From assembly GCA_900770845.1 (NCBI GenBank), contig CAAGLS010000249.1:1-27102 (forward strand): DNA of 27,102 nucleotides, in the 5' to 3' direction. Below the pieces are notes generated by a model. That model was given only the letters and a program-made list of their open reading frames with translations, had not been told where the DNA came from and did no database searches. Positions 15,449 to 22,552 of the stretch are shown here, piece by piece. The stretch is from an uncultured Prevotella sp. Lineage in GTDB: Bacteria; Bacteroidota; Bacteroidia; Bacteroidales; Bacteroidaceae. The translations under genes and the position numbers were made by a program. Position 1 is the first letter of the stretch; every line of letters begins with the position of its first letter.

Positions 15449-15495
15449 ATCATAAAAGGCTGGTTCCCCGACAAGGGGAGCCAGCCTTTTATGAT
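15449..15495. terminator. Bidirectional terminator, 21-bp stem
   Basis: Arms 15449-15469 and 15475-15495 pair over 21 bp with one G-U wobble and a 5-nt loop. The left arm carries ATAAAAGG and the right CCTTTTAT, giving T-rich 3' sides on both strands. It lies between the convergent zinc-ribbon and TerB/J-domain genes. Confidence 0.88.
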
Positions 15496-15526
15496 ATTCT
15501 GTTGCACACTGCCACGACGGAAGAGG

Positions 15527-16414
15527 CTACATGTTTCTCGACTTGTAGACGATTTCCTTTGCCGCATTGATTTCCTTTATCTTCTCGTCGCTTGCGCCCT
15601 CGGCAAGTTTGTCGGAATGATAGAGCAGCACCAAATGGCGGTAGGCGCGGCGCACCTCGTCGTCGGTGGCGCTGCTGCTTATGCCCAACGTGCGATAAGC
15701 CTTGGCCAACTCACTGCCGTCAACGCCGCTGGCCGCCGAGCTGTAGCCTGAGCCCGAGCCGTTGTAGCTGCCCTGGTAGCCACCGCTTCCATAGCCGCTA
15801 CGGCCTATCATGCTCATGATGTCGGCCTCGCTCAAAGCCAAGAGCCGTCCCACTTCGAGCAAAGCCTGTTCCTCCTCTTGGGAGACTACGCCATCAGCGC
15901 AGGCTATTTCATAAAGGAAATGGAACAACTGCAAACGGACCACATAGCCCATATTGCTCCTGATTTGCTGGCAAGCCTCCACAATCGTCTCATGAAAGGA
16001 GGCAAAGCCAATCTCCTTCTGCTTGCGGAAGAGCTTCCGCAAGATCTCATTGCCCTGCTCCTGGGCCGCCTCCCCCCAATTGGCACGAAGGAAATTGCGC
16101 ACATACTCCATCTCGGAATGCATCACCTTTCCATCGACATTGATGATATAGGAGGCCAACACCAAAAGGGAGAAGAAGAACGAGTTGCGCTCTCCCTCCT
16201 CCTGTCGCCTTTGCTGGTACTGCCCGGTGTAGGCATAGCTCTCGTTTTGCCCGAAAGCGCTGTGCACGCCATCCTTGGGCTGCGAGCCGGGGGTGTTCAC
16301 GGCATCAAGTGCCTTGTCGAATAGCGCGCCCAGGCAGAACCCTGCCAATGCGCCAAGTACACCTCCCCCTCCAACGAAGCCCAAGAAGCCGCCTATCCAT
16401 TTTCCTAATGCCAT
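15527..16414 (-). CDS. TerB/J-domain protein (DjlA-like) with a degenerate HPD motif
   Basis: A 295-residue protein. Residues 8-31 are a glycine-rich hydrophobic segment (GGFLGFVGGGG), probably a membrane anchor. Residues about 78-205 form a TerB-like helical domain with acidic motifs (INVDGKVMHSE; CADGVVSQEEE). A Gly/Ser/Tyr linker (206-229) leads to a C-terminal J domain (236-295). DjlA-type proteins place a J domain on the inner membrane to recruit DnaK. Here the invariant His-Pro-Asp triad reads His266-Ser267-Asp268 (codon TCC at 15616-15614 where proline needs CCN), so stimulation of Hsp70 ATPase may be lost or altered. The gene follows osmC on the same strand after a 173-bp gap. Confidence 0.87.
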   Translation of the reverse strand: MALGKWIGGFLGFVGGGGVLGALAGFCLGALFDKALDAVNTPGSQPKDGVHSAFGQNESYAYTGQYQQRRQEEGERNSFFFSLLVLASYIINVDGKVMHSEMEYVRNFLRANWGEAAQEQGNEILRKLFRKQKEIGFASFHETIVEACQQIRSNMGYVVRLQLFHFLYEIACADGVVSQEEEQALLEVGRLLALSEADIMSMIGRSGYGSGGYQGSYNGSGSGYSSAASGVDGSELAKAYRTLGISSSATDDEVRRAYRHLVLLYHSDKLAEGASDEKIKEINAAKEIVYKSRNM

Positions 16415-16587
16415 GTTTGCTTATTCTTTGTTCCCCATGCTGAGGATGCCAACGGCTCCTTGTGCAGCACACGCGCTTGGAGTCATAGCCATGGCTGATT
16501 CCAAACATCGAATCGCTGAGGCCACTCGACCAAAGGGTCGCAGCCCGCTTTCGATGGATGGAACCAGCCCAAGCAGAAAGTCGAAGT

Positions 16588-16992
16588 TTATTCGTAGACA
16601 AAGGTGAAGACCTTCTCTGCCTTGAGCGTATTGCCCACGTAGCAAGCCTTGTGCGAATAGGCCTCAAGACGCTTGCGCACGGCGGCATCAAACTCAGCCT
16701 TCAAGTGGAAAGTGATGGCTATGCGTGTCACCTCATAGGTGTTGGAGTCTTCCTCCACATCGGTCACTTCTGCCCAGCAGCCACTTGCGTCGACATTCAT
16801 CTTCTTTGCCGACATGCCGATGACGCTCAGCGCGCACGCCGCCAAGGCGGAGCAGAGCACGAACACGGGATTGGGATTCTCACCCAAACCACCGTTGCTC
16901 TTGTCCACATCGGTCGTCAACTCGTTGCCTGTTAGGTTATAAACTGTGTGTGTCCGGCCATTGCCGAGAAATTTTGTCGTTACTATTGCCAT
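16588..16992 (-). CDS. OsmC family peroxiredoxin-like protein
   Basis: A 134-residue OsmC/Ohr fold protein. The two redox cysteines are at the expected places: Cys53 in the ALAACALS helix and Cys117 in SHKACYVGNTL. Ohr and OsmC proteins reduce organic hydroperoxides by a dithiol mechanism. The YhfA-like subgroup, which this resembles in length and motifs, is less well characterised. It is divergent from the HMA-AraC regulator, with 123 bp between start codons and a -7 box on each strand, so the regulator might also act on it. A thiol-based detoxification gene beside a copper module would be sensible, but the link is inference. Confidence 0.88.
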   Translation of the reverse strand: MAIVTTKFLGNGRTHTVYNLTGNELTTDVDKSNGGLGENPNPVFVLCSALAACALSVIGMSAKKMNVDASGCWAEVTDVEEDSNTYEVTRIAITFHLKAEFDAAVRKRLEAYSHKACYVGNTLKAEKVFTFVYE

Positions 16993-17022
16993 AATATTCG
17001 CTTGTTAATTGTTTCGCAAGGG

Positions 17023-17030
17023 CAAATATA
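17023..17030 (-). promoter_or_regulatory. -7 box of osmC
   Basis: Minus strand reads TATATTTG, 30 bp upstream of the osmC ATG. No clear -33 TTG. Confidence 0.5.
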
Positions 17031-17084
17031 GACAAAATAAATGAATGTGCCGAAGGAAAATGTAATATTTTCAATTTTCTTTAG

Positions 17085-17092
17085 TATTTTTG
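17085..17092 (+). promoter_or_regulatory. -7 box of the HMA-AraC regulator
   Basis: TATTTTTG, 23 bp before the ATG at 17116. A -33 box is not obvious, as might be expected of an activated promoter. Confidence 0.45.
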
Positions 17093-17115
17093 CATTCAGA
17101 AACAAGTAGGAATCT

Positions 17116-17697
17116 ATGCGACACGATCTTTTCATCAAGAATATGGTATGCTCCCGATGCATCATGGCCGTGGAGGAACTGTTGAGAAGCAACGATCTCC
17201 ACCCCGTGAGCGTGGAGTTGGGACACGCCTCCGTGGAGGGGGACATCTCCGCCCTTCAGCTTGAGCAGCTTCGTGGCCAACTGCGCGCCATCGGCTTCGA
17301 CTTGCTTGGCGACCACCAGGAACAGACCATCGAGAAAATCAAGAGCTGCATCATCCAGCTCGTACAGCGGGCCAACGCCACCGAACCCGTGAATCTCTCC
17401 GACTATCTCGCCGACCAACTTCATGCCAGCTACAGCGCGCTGAGCAAGTTGTTCTCACGTGTGACGGGCACCACCATCGAGCACTACTACATCGCCCAGC
17501 GCATCGAAAAGGTGAAGGAACTCCTCACCTACGAGGAGCTGTCGCTCACGCAGATAGCCCTGCGCATGGGCTATTCGTCGGTGGCCTATCTGTCGAGCCA
17601 GTTCAAGCAGACCACAGGCATGTCGCCAAGCCAATTCAAGGGTCTTCACGAAAACCTGCGCAAGCCGCTCGATGAGGTTGACGGCAGAAAGTCATAA
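17116..17697 (+). CDS. Metal-sensor-like transcription regulator: HMA-type CxxC domain fused to an AraC HTH
   Basis: A 193-residue protein with an unusual layout. Residues 1-66 resemble a heavy-metal-associated (HMA) domain: Met10-Val-Cys12-Ser-Arg-Cys15, then a strand-helix pattern ending in LRAIGFDLL, as in copper chaperones. Residues about 93-185 are an AraC-type DNA-binding domain with two helix-turn-helix units (LSDYLADQLHASYSALSKLF; LTQIALRMGYSSVAYLSSQFK) and the closing TTGMSPSQFK. There is no cupin sensor domain. It is followed by copZ after 78 bp and then copA, so it probably senses Cu(I) (or a related soft metal) through the CxxC site and controls this cluster. Domain calls are seen in sequence; metal and targets are inferred. 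Confidence 0.85.
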   Translation: MRHDLFIKNMVCSRCIMAVEELLRSNDLHPVSVELGHASVEGDISALQLEQLRGQLRAIGFDLLGDHQEQTIEKIKSCIIQLVQRANATEPVNLSDYLADQLHASYSALSKLFSRVTGTTIEHYYIAQRIEKVKELLTYEELSLTQIALRMGYSSVAYLSSQFKQTTGMSPSQFKGLHENLRKPLDEVDGRKS

Positions 17698-17740
17698 ACT
17701 TTATCCCAAATTGCATAACGTCTGCTTGATAGGATTTCTT

Positions 17741-17748
17741 TAATTTTG
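17741..17748 (+). promoter_or_regulatory. -7 box of copZ
   Basis: TAATTTTG, 27 bp before the copZ ATG. The nearest TTG (17726-17728) is only 12 bp away, a suboptimal spacing, so the promoter probably needs an activator. Confidence 0.5.
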
Positions 17749-17775
17749 CAACCGAAAAGCAAAACATATACGACT

Positions 17776-17994
17776 ATGAAACAGACAATTCCCGTAAAAG
17801 GTATGGGCTGCGCCAAGTGCAAAGCCCGCGTAGAGAACGCCCTCAACGCCATCGACGGTGTCAACGAAGCCTGTGTCTCCTTGGAGCAGGCCCAAGCTGT
17901 GGTTGACTACGAGCCGTCGAAGTCCACGCCCGAACAGATGCGGGCTGCCGTGGAGGCGGCTGGCTATCAACTCTTGATAGACCAAGCCCAGTAA
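17776..17994 (+). CDS. copZ: Copper chaperone CopZ-like HMA protein
   Basis: A 72-residue single-domain HMA protein from the ATG at 17776 (an upstream in-frame start at 17746 would overlap the promoter). The metal loop is GMGCAKC with Cys12 and Cys15, and the usual beta-alpha-beta-beta-alpha-beta pattern follows (ALNAIDGVNEACVSLE; AAVEAAGYQLL). It would bind Cu(I) in the cytoplasm and pass it to the HMA domain of the ATPase encoded 116 bp downstream. Its opening residues (KQTIPVKGM) closely resemble those of CopA (KKTIPVVGM), consistent with a common origin by duplication. Confidence 0.9.
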   Translation: MKQTIPVKGMGCAKCKARVENALNAIDGVNEACVSLEQAQAVVDYEPSKSTPEQMRAAVEAAGYQLLIDQAQ

Positions 17995-18110
17995 GCATCC
18001 GAGGAATCTTGAAGAAAACAAGGGGAGCAGGGAGGCCAAGGATAGCCAACAAGCCGTCCACGACGCTTCCAGCCCCCTTTTCGTACTATCACCAAACAGA
18101 ACCCGCCAAT

Positions 18111-20069
18111 ATGAAAAAGACGATACCCGTGGTCGGAATGGCCTGCGCCTCTTGCTCCGCCCACGTTGAAAAGAAACTCAATTCCCTCAACGGCATTTCC
18201 TCCGCCTCGGTGAGCCTTCCCGGCCGCAGCGCGCTCATCGACTACAACCCTCAGGCCATCTCGCTCAAAGACATGAAGAAAGCCATCAACGACATTGGCT
18301 ACGACCTTGTGATCGACACAGGCAAGTCGGTAGAGGACATTGAGCGCAAGGAATACCTCGCGCTGCGCCGCAAGACCATCCTTTCCTGGGTGTTCTCCAT
18401 CGTGGTGATGTCGGTCTCCATGCAGTGGATACCCATCGCCGACCGCACCGTGGCCAATGTCGTCGCCATGCTCCTGTCGTTGGCCAACATGGTCTATTGC
18501 GGCCGCTCATTCTATATTGCGGCTTGGAAGCAGACCCTCCACGGCTCGGCCAATATGGACACACTCGTTGCTCTGTCCACGGCCATCGCCTTCCTGTTCT
18601 CAGCCTTCAATACCTTCTGGGGCGAGCAGGTTTGGGGAGCGCGCGGCATAGCGTGGAACACCTATTTCGACGCCAGTGTGATGATCATCACCTTTGTCCT
18701 CACCGGACGTCTCTTGGAGGAGAAGGCACGCGACGGCGTGGCCTCAAGCATACGCCAGCTGATGGGACTCGCGCCGAAGACTGCCCACATCGTGGTGGAG
18801 CCCGAGAAGAGGGATGCCGACGGAAAGGTGATTCAGAAAGCCCAGGTGAACGAGGTGCCCGTGTCGACCATCGACGTGGGCGACGAGTTGGAGGTCAGGA
18901 CAGGCGAGAAAGTGCCTGTCGACGGTGTGGTGACATGGGCCAACAGCTTTATGACCGACGACGCAGCCTACGTAGACGAGAGCATGATAACCGGTGAGCC
19001 TCTTCCGGCAGAGAAGAAAGTAGGCTCAAAGGTGCTGGCTGGCACAATTCCCTCGCAGGGTGTCTTCCACATGCGCGCCAAACAGGTGGGAGAGGACACC
19101 GCCCTGTCACACATCATCAAGATGGTGCAGGAGGCACAAGGCAGCAAGGCTCCCGTGCAGCGCATCGTCGACCGTGCGGCAATGATTTTCGTGCCAGTGG
19201 TCGTGGGCCTGTCTGTCCTCACCTTCGTCTTGTGGCTCGCCATCGGAGGCGTGGGTGTCTTGCCCCAAGCCATCATCTCGGCTGTCTCCGTGCTGGTCAT
19301 CGCCTGCCCATGTGCCATGGGACTTGCCACACCCACCGCACTCATGGTGGGCATAGGCAAGGCTGCCGACAAACAGATTCTCATCAAGGACGCCACCGCA
19401 CTGGAACGCCTGCGCAAAGTGAACGCCCTCGTGACCGACAAGACCGGCACGCTCACCATTCCCAATCAGAACGTGGACTTCACCAAGGCCGACGAAATGC
19501 CCTTGGAGGAGCGCGAGCGCATCAAGCCCCATGCCCATGAGGCCATGGAGCAACTGCAACGTGATGGGGTGGAAGTCTACATGATGAGCGGCGACCGCGA
19601 GGAAGCCGCCCGCTACTGGGCTGAGAAGGCAGGAATCAAGCACTATAAGAGCAAGGTGTTGCCACAGGACAAGGAGAATCTTGTGCGACGGCTGCAGACC
19701 GAGGGCAAGACCGTGGCCATGGTGGGCGACGGCATCAACGACACCCAGGCACTGGCCTTGGCCGACGTATCCATAGCCATCGGCAAGGGCACCGACGTGG
19801 CGATGGACGTGGCACAGGTGACGCTCATGGGCGACGACCTGCGCGCCCTGCCCGAGGCCGTGACGCTGAGTCGCCAGACGGTACGGATGATATGGGAGAA
19901 CCTCTTTTGGGCGTTCATCTACAACCTCGTGTGCATCCCCCTTGCTGCCGGTGCGCTCCACCTCTTCGGCATCGACTTCCAAATCACTCCGATGTGGGCC
20001 TCCGCGCTGATGGCTTTCTCCAGCGTGAGTGTCGTCCTCAACAGTCTGCGACTGAAATGGATGAAGTGA
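18111..20069 (+). CDS. copA: P1B-type copper-transporting ATPase lacking most of the N-domain
   Basis: 652 residues from the ATG at 18111, which begins the HMA domain (Cys12-x2-Cys15); the open frame before it has no HMA character. Then come membrane helices, the A-domain TGE (MITGEPLP), the metal-binding Cys399-Pro-Cys401 helix, DKTGT with the phosphorylated Asp443, and GDGIND at 539-544. The CPC and HMA motifs indicate Cu(I) or Ag(I) export across the inner membrane. The oddity is the spacing: Asp443 to GDGIND is only 96 residues, against about 190 in typical CopA proteins. The nucleotide-binding N-domain with its Ser-Glu-His-Pro motif is absent, replaced by about 30 charged residues. The reading frame is intact and all other motifs are kept, so this looks like an evolved compact form and not a pseudogene. 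Confidence 0.92.
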   Translation: MKKTIPVVGMACASCSAHVEKKLNSLNGISSASVSLPGRSALIDYNPQAISLKDMKKAINDIGYDLVIDTGKSVEDIERKEYLALRRKTILSWVFSIVVMSVSMQWIPIADRTVANVVAMLLSLANMVYCGRSFYIAAWKQTLHGSANMDTLVALSTAIAFLFSAFNTFWGEQVWGARGIAWNTYFDASVMIITFVLTGRLLEEKARDGVASSIRQLMGLAPKTAHIVVEPEKRDADGKVIQKAQVNEVPVSTIDVGDELEVRTGEKVPVDGVVTWANSFMTDDAAYVDESMITGEPLPAEKKVGSKVLAGTIPSQGVFHMRAKQVGEDTALSHIIKMVQEAQGSKAPVQRIVDRAAMIFVPVVVGLSVLTFVLWLAIGGVGVLPQAIISAVSVLVIACPCAMGLATPTALMVGIGKAADKQILIKDATALERLRKVNALVTDKTGTLTIPNQNVDFTKADEMPLEERERIKPHAHEAMEQLQRDGVEVYMMSGDREEAARYWAEKAGIKHYKSKVLPQDKENLVRRLQTEGKTVAMVGDGINDTQALALADVSIAIGKGTDVAMDVAQVTLMGDDLRALPEAVTLSRQTVRMIWENLFWAFIYNLVCIPLAAGALHLFGIDFQITPMWASALMAFSSVSVVLNSLRLKWMK

Positions 20070-20079
20070 CGAAAACCCA

Positions 20080-20133
20080 ATACGGCGAACCCCTGCGCCC
20101 GCACTTGTCTGCGGTCGCAGGGGTTCGTCGTAT
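20080..20133. terminator. Long inverted repeat between copA and the convergent nuclease gene
   Basis: Arms 20080-20097 and 20116-20133 pair over 18 bp with one G-U wobble. The loop itself folds further (CCGCA/TGCGG around CTTGTC), so the whole is a near-continuous hairpin of about 23 bp. There is no T tract on either side; its location between convergent stops supports a terminator or 3'-end stabiliser. Confidence 0.6.
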
Positions 20134-20173
20134 GCCAACTCTCCGTCGTTGCCCTTTCCGTATCAGGTCAGGG

Positions 20174-21028
20174 TCAGAGCCTGTCTTGGGGCCAGTCATC
20201 GATGTTGGCCTCGGCCTCCACTTTCTTCTCCGTGGCATCATCGAGCAGATGGAAGAAGTCGTAGCCCGTGAGCGCCTCTATCTCGTCCACACTGCGCACG
20301 CACGAGCGGTAGTCCTGCTTGTCGCCAATGTTCTGGTAGATGAAGCCAATGGCCTTGGGCGTGCCTACAGTGCAGAGGACGACCTTGAAGAAAGCCGTGG
20401 GGACCTTCACCCGATGCTCGCCGATGGTCTTCTTGCTGCCGGTTGAGAAGATGGGGCCGCAAGCCACATAAACGCCACCATACTCCTTGGCCCAATCGCG
20501 GCACTGCGACTCCAGCCGGTTCCACTCGTATTTGTTGAGCTTGGGATTCTGCGGGCAGATGTTGGTCAGCAGAAACGACTCTTCCATAGCCTCCTGGCTC
20601 CACTTGTTGTCGCCCGCCGGGCATTGGTGTCCGCGGTCGAAGCGTGAGCGGTAGTAGTCCCATGTGGTGGCGCGTGGCTCGGGCACACTCTCATCCTCGC
20701 GAAACTCCACGCCACTGCGGTTGGAGTCGCCGTCGAGCCTTTTGGCCGAGAGATACCAGGCCACCCAATTGGGCTCGCGCGTCGTGGGATTGTAGGAGAC
20801 GGTATAGCCCATGCGCCTCAACAGGATCTCACCATCCACAGAGGCCGGCAACTCATAGCCCCGGCCTGGCTCCGCGGCCGAAGAATCCCGCGTAGGTTCT
20901 GGTGTCCCGGCCTTGCCGGCCACCTCCTGCTCCACGCGCTGAACGGCGGCGGACCATGCCTTGTCGCGTTGGGGGCGGCAACCCACGAGCAAGGTGGCCG
21001 ACAAGAACAGATAAAGTAGACGCCTCAT
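20174..21028 (-). CDS. Lipoprotein DNA/RNA non-specific endonuclease (NUC1 family)
   Basis: 284 residues. A lipoprotein signal ends at LLVGC with Cys17, so the enzyme should be membrane-anchored in the envelope. The beta-beta-alpha-metal nuclease core carries Asp131-Arg-Gly-His134 (catalytic His) and downstream NICPQNPKLN with the metal-binding Asn161, then EWNRLE with Glu173. The family (Serratia NucA, EndoG) cuts single- and double-stranded DNA and RNA, using Mg2+. It could scavenge nucleic acid or degrade incoming DNA. The start overlaps the stop of the FetB-like gene by 4 bp (21025-21028), so it is the third gene of that operon, an unexpected partner for a transporter. Confidence 0.9.
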   Translation of the reverse strand: MRRLLYLFLSATLLVGCRPQRDKAWSAAVQRVEQEVAGKAGTPEPTRDSSAAEPGRGYELPASVDGEILLRRMGYTVSYNPTTREPNWVAWYLSAKRLDGDSNRSGVEFREDESVPEPRATTWDYYRSRFDRGHQCPAGDNKWSQEAMEESFLLTNICPQNPKLNKYEWNRLESQCRDWAKEYGGVYVACGPIFSTGSKKTIGEHRVKVPTAFFKVVLCTVGTPKAIGFIYQNIGDKQDYRSCVRSVDEIEALTGYDFFHLLDDATEKKVEAEANIDDWPQDRL

Positions 21029-21795
21029 TTCTTATTCTTCAATTGTTCGTATTTGTCGAATGCATAGCGGCGGCCCACCACGATGGCGATGAAGAGCGAC
21101 AAGACAGCCGCCGCCAACATGGCCACCACCATCAGCCCCTCAAACAGCACGGCCTGCAGTGGCGTGACACCCATCAGCACCATCGTCCAGGCCACGAAGC
21201 ACCCCAAAGGCACCACACACATGGCCATGCGACTGAGCAGGGGAGCTATGGCGCGCTCAAAGGCACGACGCTGGAAGTGGGTCGTGGCCTCGGCGTGGGT
21301 GGCGCCATTGCCTATCATGTAGTCGTAGAGTTGGTGATGCGCGTAGAGTCCCGCGTAGTAGGTGCCCAAGGCCTTGCCGTTGGTCAGGGCCACGGCGGCG
21401 GCCATGAACCCGCAGATGGGAATGAGCTTGGTGGCCTCGAAAGGATTCTTCAGCCCCATCACCAGGACCAGGAACCACAGCGAGACAACCACCACCGACA
21501 GTGCGCTGCCCGCCAACAGGGGAAGAAGCACCCGCCCCCGAGGCCGTCGCGACTCGGCCACGGCCACAAAGGCAGCCATGACGAAAAGCACGATGGCGAA
21601 GAGCAGCGACAGCACCAGATTGTTTGCCGCCACCAGCCAATGGAGCAGCAGCCCCAACGCGGCCAGGCCGCCCGCCATCTTGCCCACGGCCAAGAGCAGT
21701 TTGTCAATCATCGGTATGCGCAGCCTCACCATCAGCGCGATGGGCAACGCCAACAGGAGCAAACCCGCCAAGATTCCTAATAATGTAATGTTCAT
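21025..21795 (-). CDS. FetB-like ABC transporter permease (UPF0014 family)
   Basis: A 256-residue inner-membrane protein with about seven membrane segments. The middle part (KLIPICGFMAAAVALTNGKAL) and the stretch GATHAEATTHFQRRAFERAIAPLLSRM match the layout of E. coli FetB (IPIAGMIAGNAM; LGATPKQASAI). FetAB exports iron in E. coli, and other members have been linked to metals or stress, so substrate is uncertain. Its start lies 92 bp inside the upstream ATPase gene, a long overlap. An in-frame downstream Met would remove the first membrane helix, so the long form is preferred. Confidence 0.78.
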   Translation of the reverse strand: MNITLLGILAGLLLLALPIALMVRLRIPMIDKLLLAVGKMAGGLAALGLLLHWLVAANNLVLSLLFAIVLFVMAAFVAVAESRRPRGRVLLPLLAGSALSVVVVSLWFLVLVMGLKNPFEATKLIPICGFMAAAVALTNGKALGTYYAGLYAHHQLYDYMIGNGATHAEATTHFQRRAFERAIAPLLSRMAMCVVPLGCFVAWTMVLMGVTPLQAVLFEGLMVVAMLAAAVLSLFIAIVVGRRYAFDKYEQLKNKK

Positions 21796-22426
21796 TCTCT
21801 TGTTGATTTAGTAGCAAGTCGTCTGGCCGGCAAGTGAGCAGCACTGCGCTGCCACTCTCGGCCAAGGCCCTGACAAATTTGAAAGTGTTTTGTTCTTCCT
21901 CAAGGGCGAGTCCGGCAGTGAGCTCATCGGCCACCACAAGCGTGCGGTGGATTTGCGAGCCTATGGAGAGCAACGCCCGCCGCATTTCTCCCGCCGAGAG
22001 CGCGGCGCAGCGGCGGTCGCCAATCTGCGCGTCGAGTCCGAGCAGTGTCCAGGCCTGACGGAGCCGCTCCTTGTCCATTCGCAGCCGGTTGACGCCCATT
22101 GCCAACTGGCTCTCCAACAGTTGCATGACCGTCAGGTCGTCGAAAGGATTCGGCTCATCCTTGGCTGTGGCCACGACGTGGGCCGGAATGTAGAGTGTCT
22201 GACGGCGGAAAGCCCGGGCCGACCGCCAGTCCACGAGTTCTCCGTCGATGCTGATATATCCGGAAGCCACAGGACAGAAGCCCATGACCGACCTCACAAG
22301 GGTGGTCTTGCCGCTTCCCTGGGCGCCGCCAACGACACAGATGTCGCCGCCACGCACCAAGAACGACAACGCCTCTCGGGCATCGCCCTCGGCTGTGTGA
22401 AGGATTACATTCTTGAGTTCCAGCAT
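21704..22426 (-). CDS. FetA-like ABC transporter ATP-binding protein with altered Q- and H-loops
   Basis: 240 residues from the ATG at 22426 (MLELKNVIL, the usual beginning of an ABC domain). Walker A is GAQGSGKT (34-41), the signature LSAGE (143-147) and Walker B LVVADE (163-168). The Q-loop glutamine is not seen where expected (YIPAHVV near 79-85), and the switch histidine is replaced by Cys199 (LLTCRPDD). These substitutions usually slow ATP hydrolysis. It pairs with the FetB-like permease, whose start overlaps its last 92 bp, and with a nuclease further on. A TATTTTTG -7 box lies upstream at 22469-22476. Confidence 0.82.
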   Translation of the reverse strand: MLELKNVILHTAEGDAREALSFLVRGGDICVVGGAQGSGKTTLVRSVMGFCPVASGYISIDGELVDWRSARAFRRQTLYIPAHVVATAKDEPNPFDDLTVMQLLESQLAMGVNRLRMDKERLRQAWTLLGLDAQIGDRRCAALSAGEMRRALLSIGSQIHRTLVVADELTAGLALEEEQNTFKFVRALAESGSAVLLTCRPDDLLLNQQENEHYIIRNLGGFAPVGVAHRADGEAAHTDD

Positions 22427-22468
22427 ATCAGTTTTCGTTTTCCCCCTCCCAAAACAGGATAGGTAGTG

Positions 22469-22476
22469 CAAAAATA
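22469..22476 (-). promoter_or_regulatory. -7 box of the fetA-fetB-nuclease operon
   Basis: Minus strand reads TATTTTTG, 42 bp upstream of the ATPase ATG. It is divergent from the aguA promoter 35 bp away. Confidence 0.5.
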
Positions 22477-22510
22477 CAAAAATAAAATCGATTAAATCAT
22501 TTATTTTACT

Positions 22511-22518
22511 TATATTTG
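22511..22518 (+). promoter_or_regulatory. -7 box of aguA
   Basis: TATATTTG, 34 bp before the aguA ATG, in an AT-rich divergent promoter region. Confidence 0.5.
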
Positions 22519-22552
22519 CATTGCTTTATTCGAATCATACAACACAACGACA

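Noticed and set aside
16415..16587. Possible gene between osmC and the TerB/J protein
   Set aside because: No sensible frame; only a small CGACC/GGTCG hairpin is seen.
18009..18110. 34-codon N-terminal extension of CopA
   Set aside because: It is not HMA-like, has no conserved feature, and the ATG at 18111 starts the family-typical MKKTIPVVGM.
19107..20138. 343-codon minus-strand frame opposite copA
   Set aside because: His/Gly-rich antisense shadow of the ATPase; no domain is recognisable.
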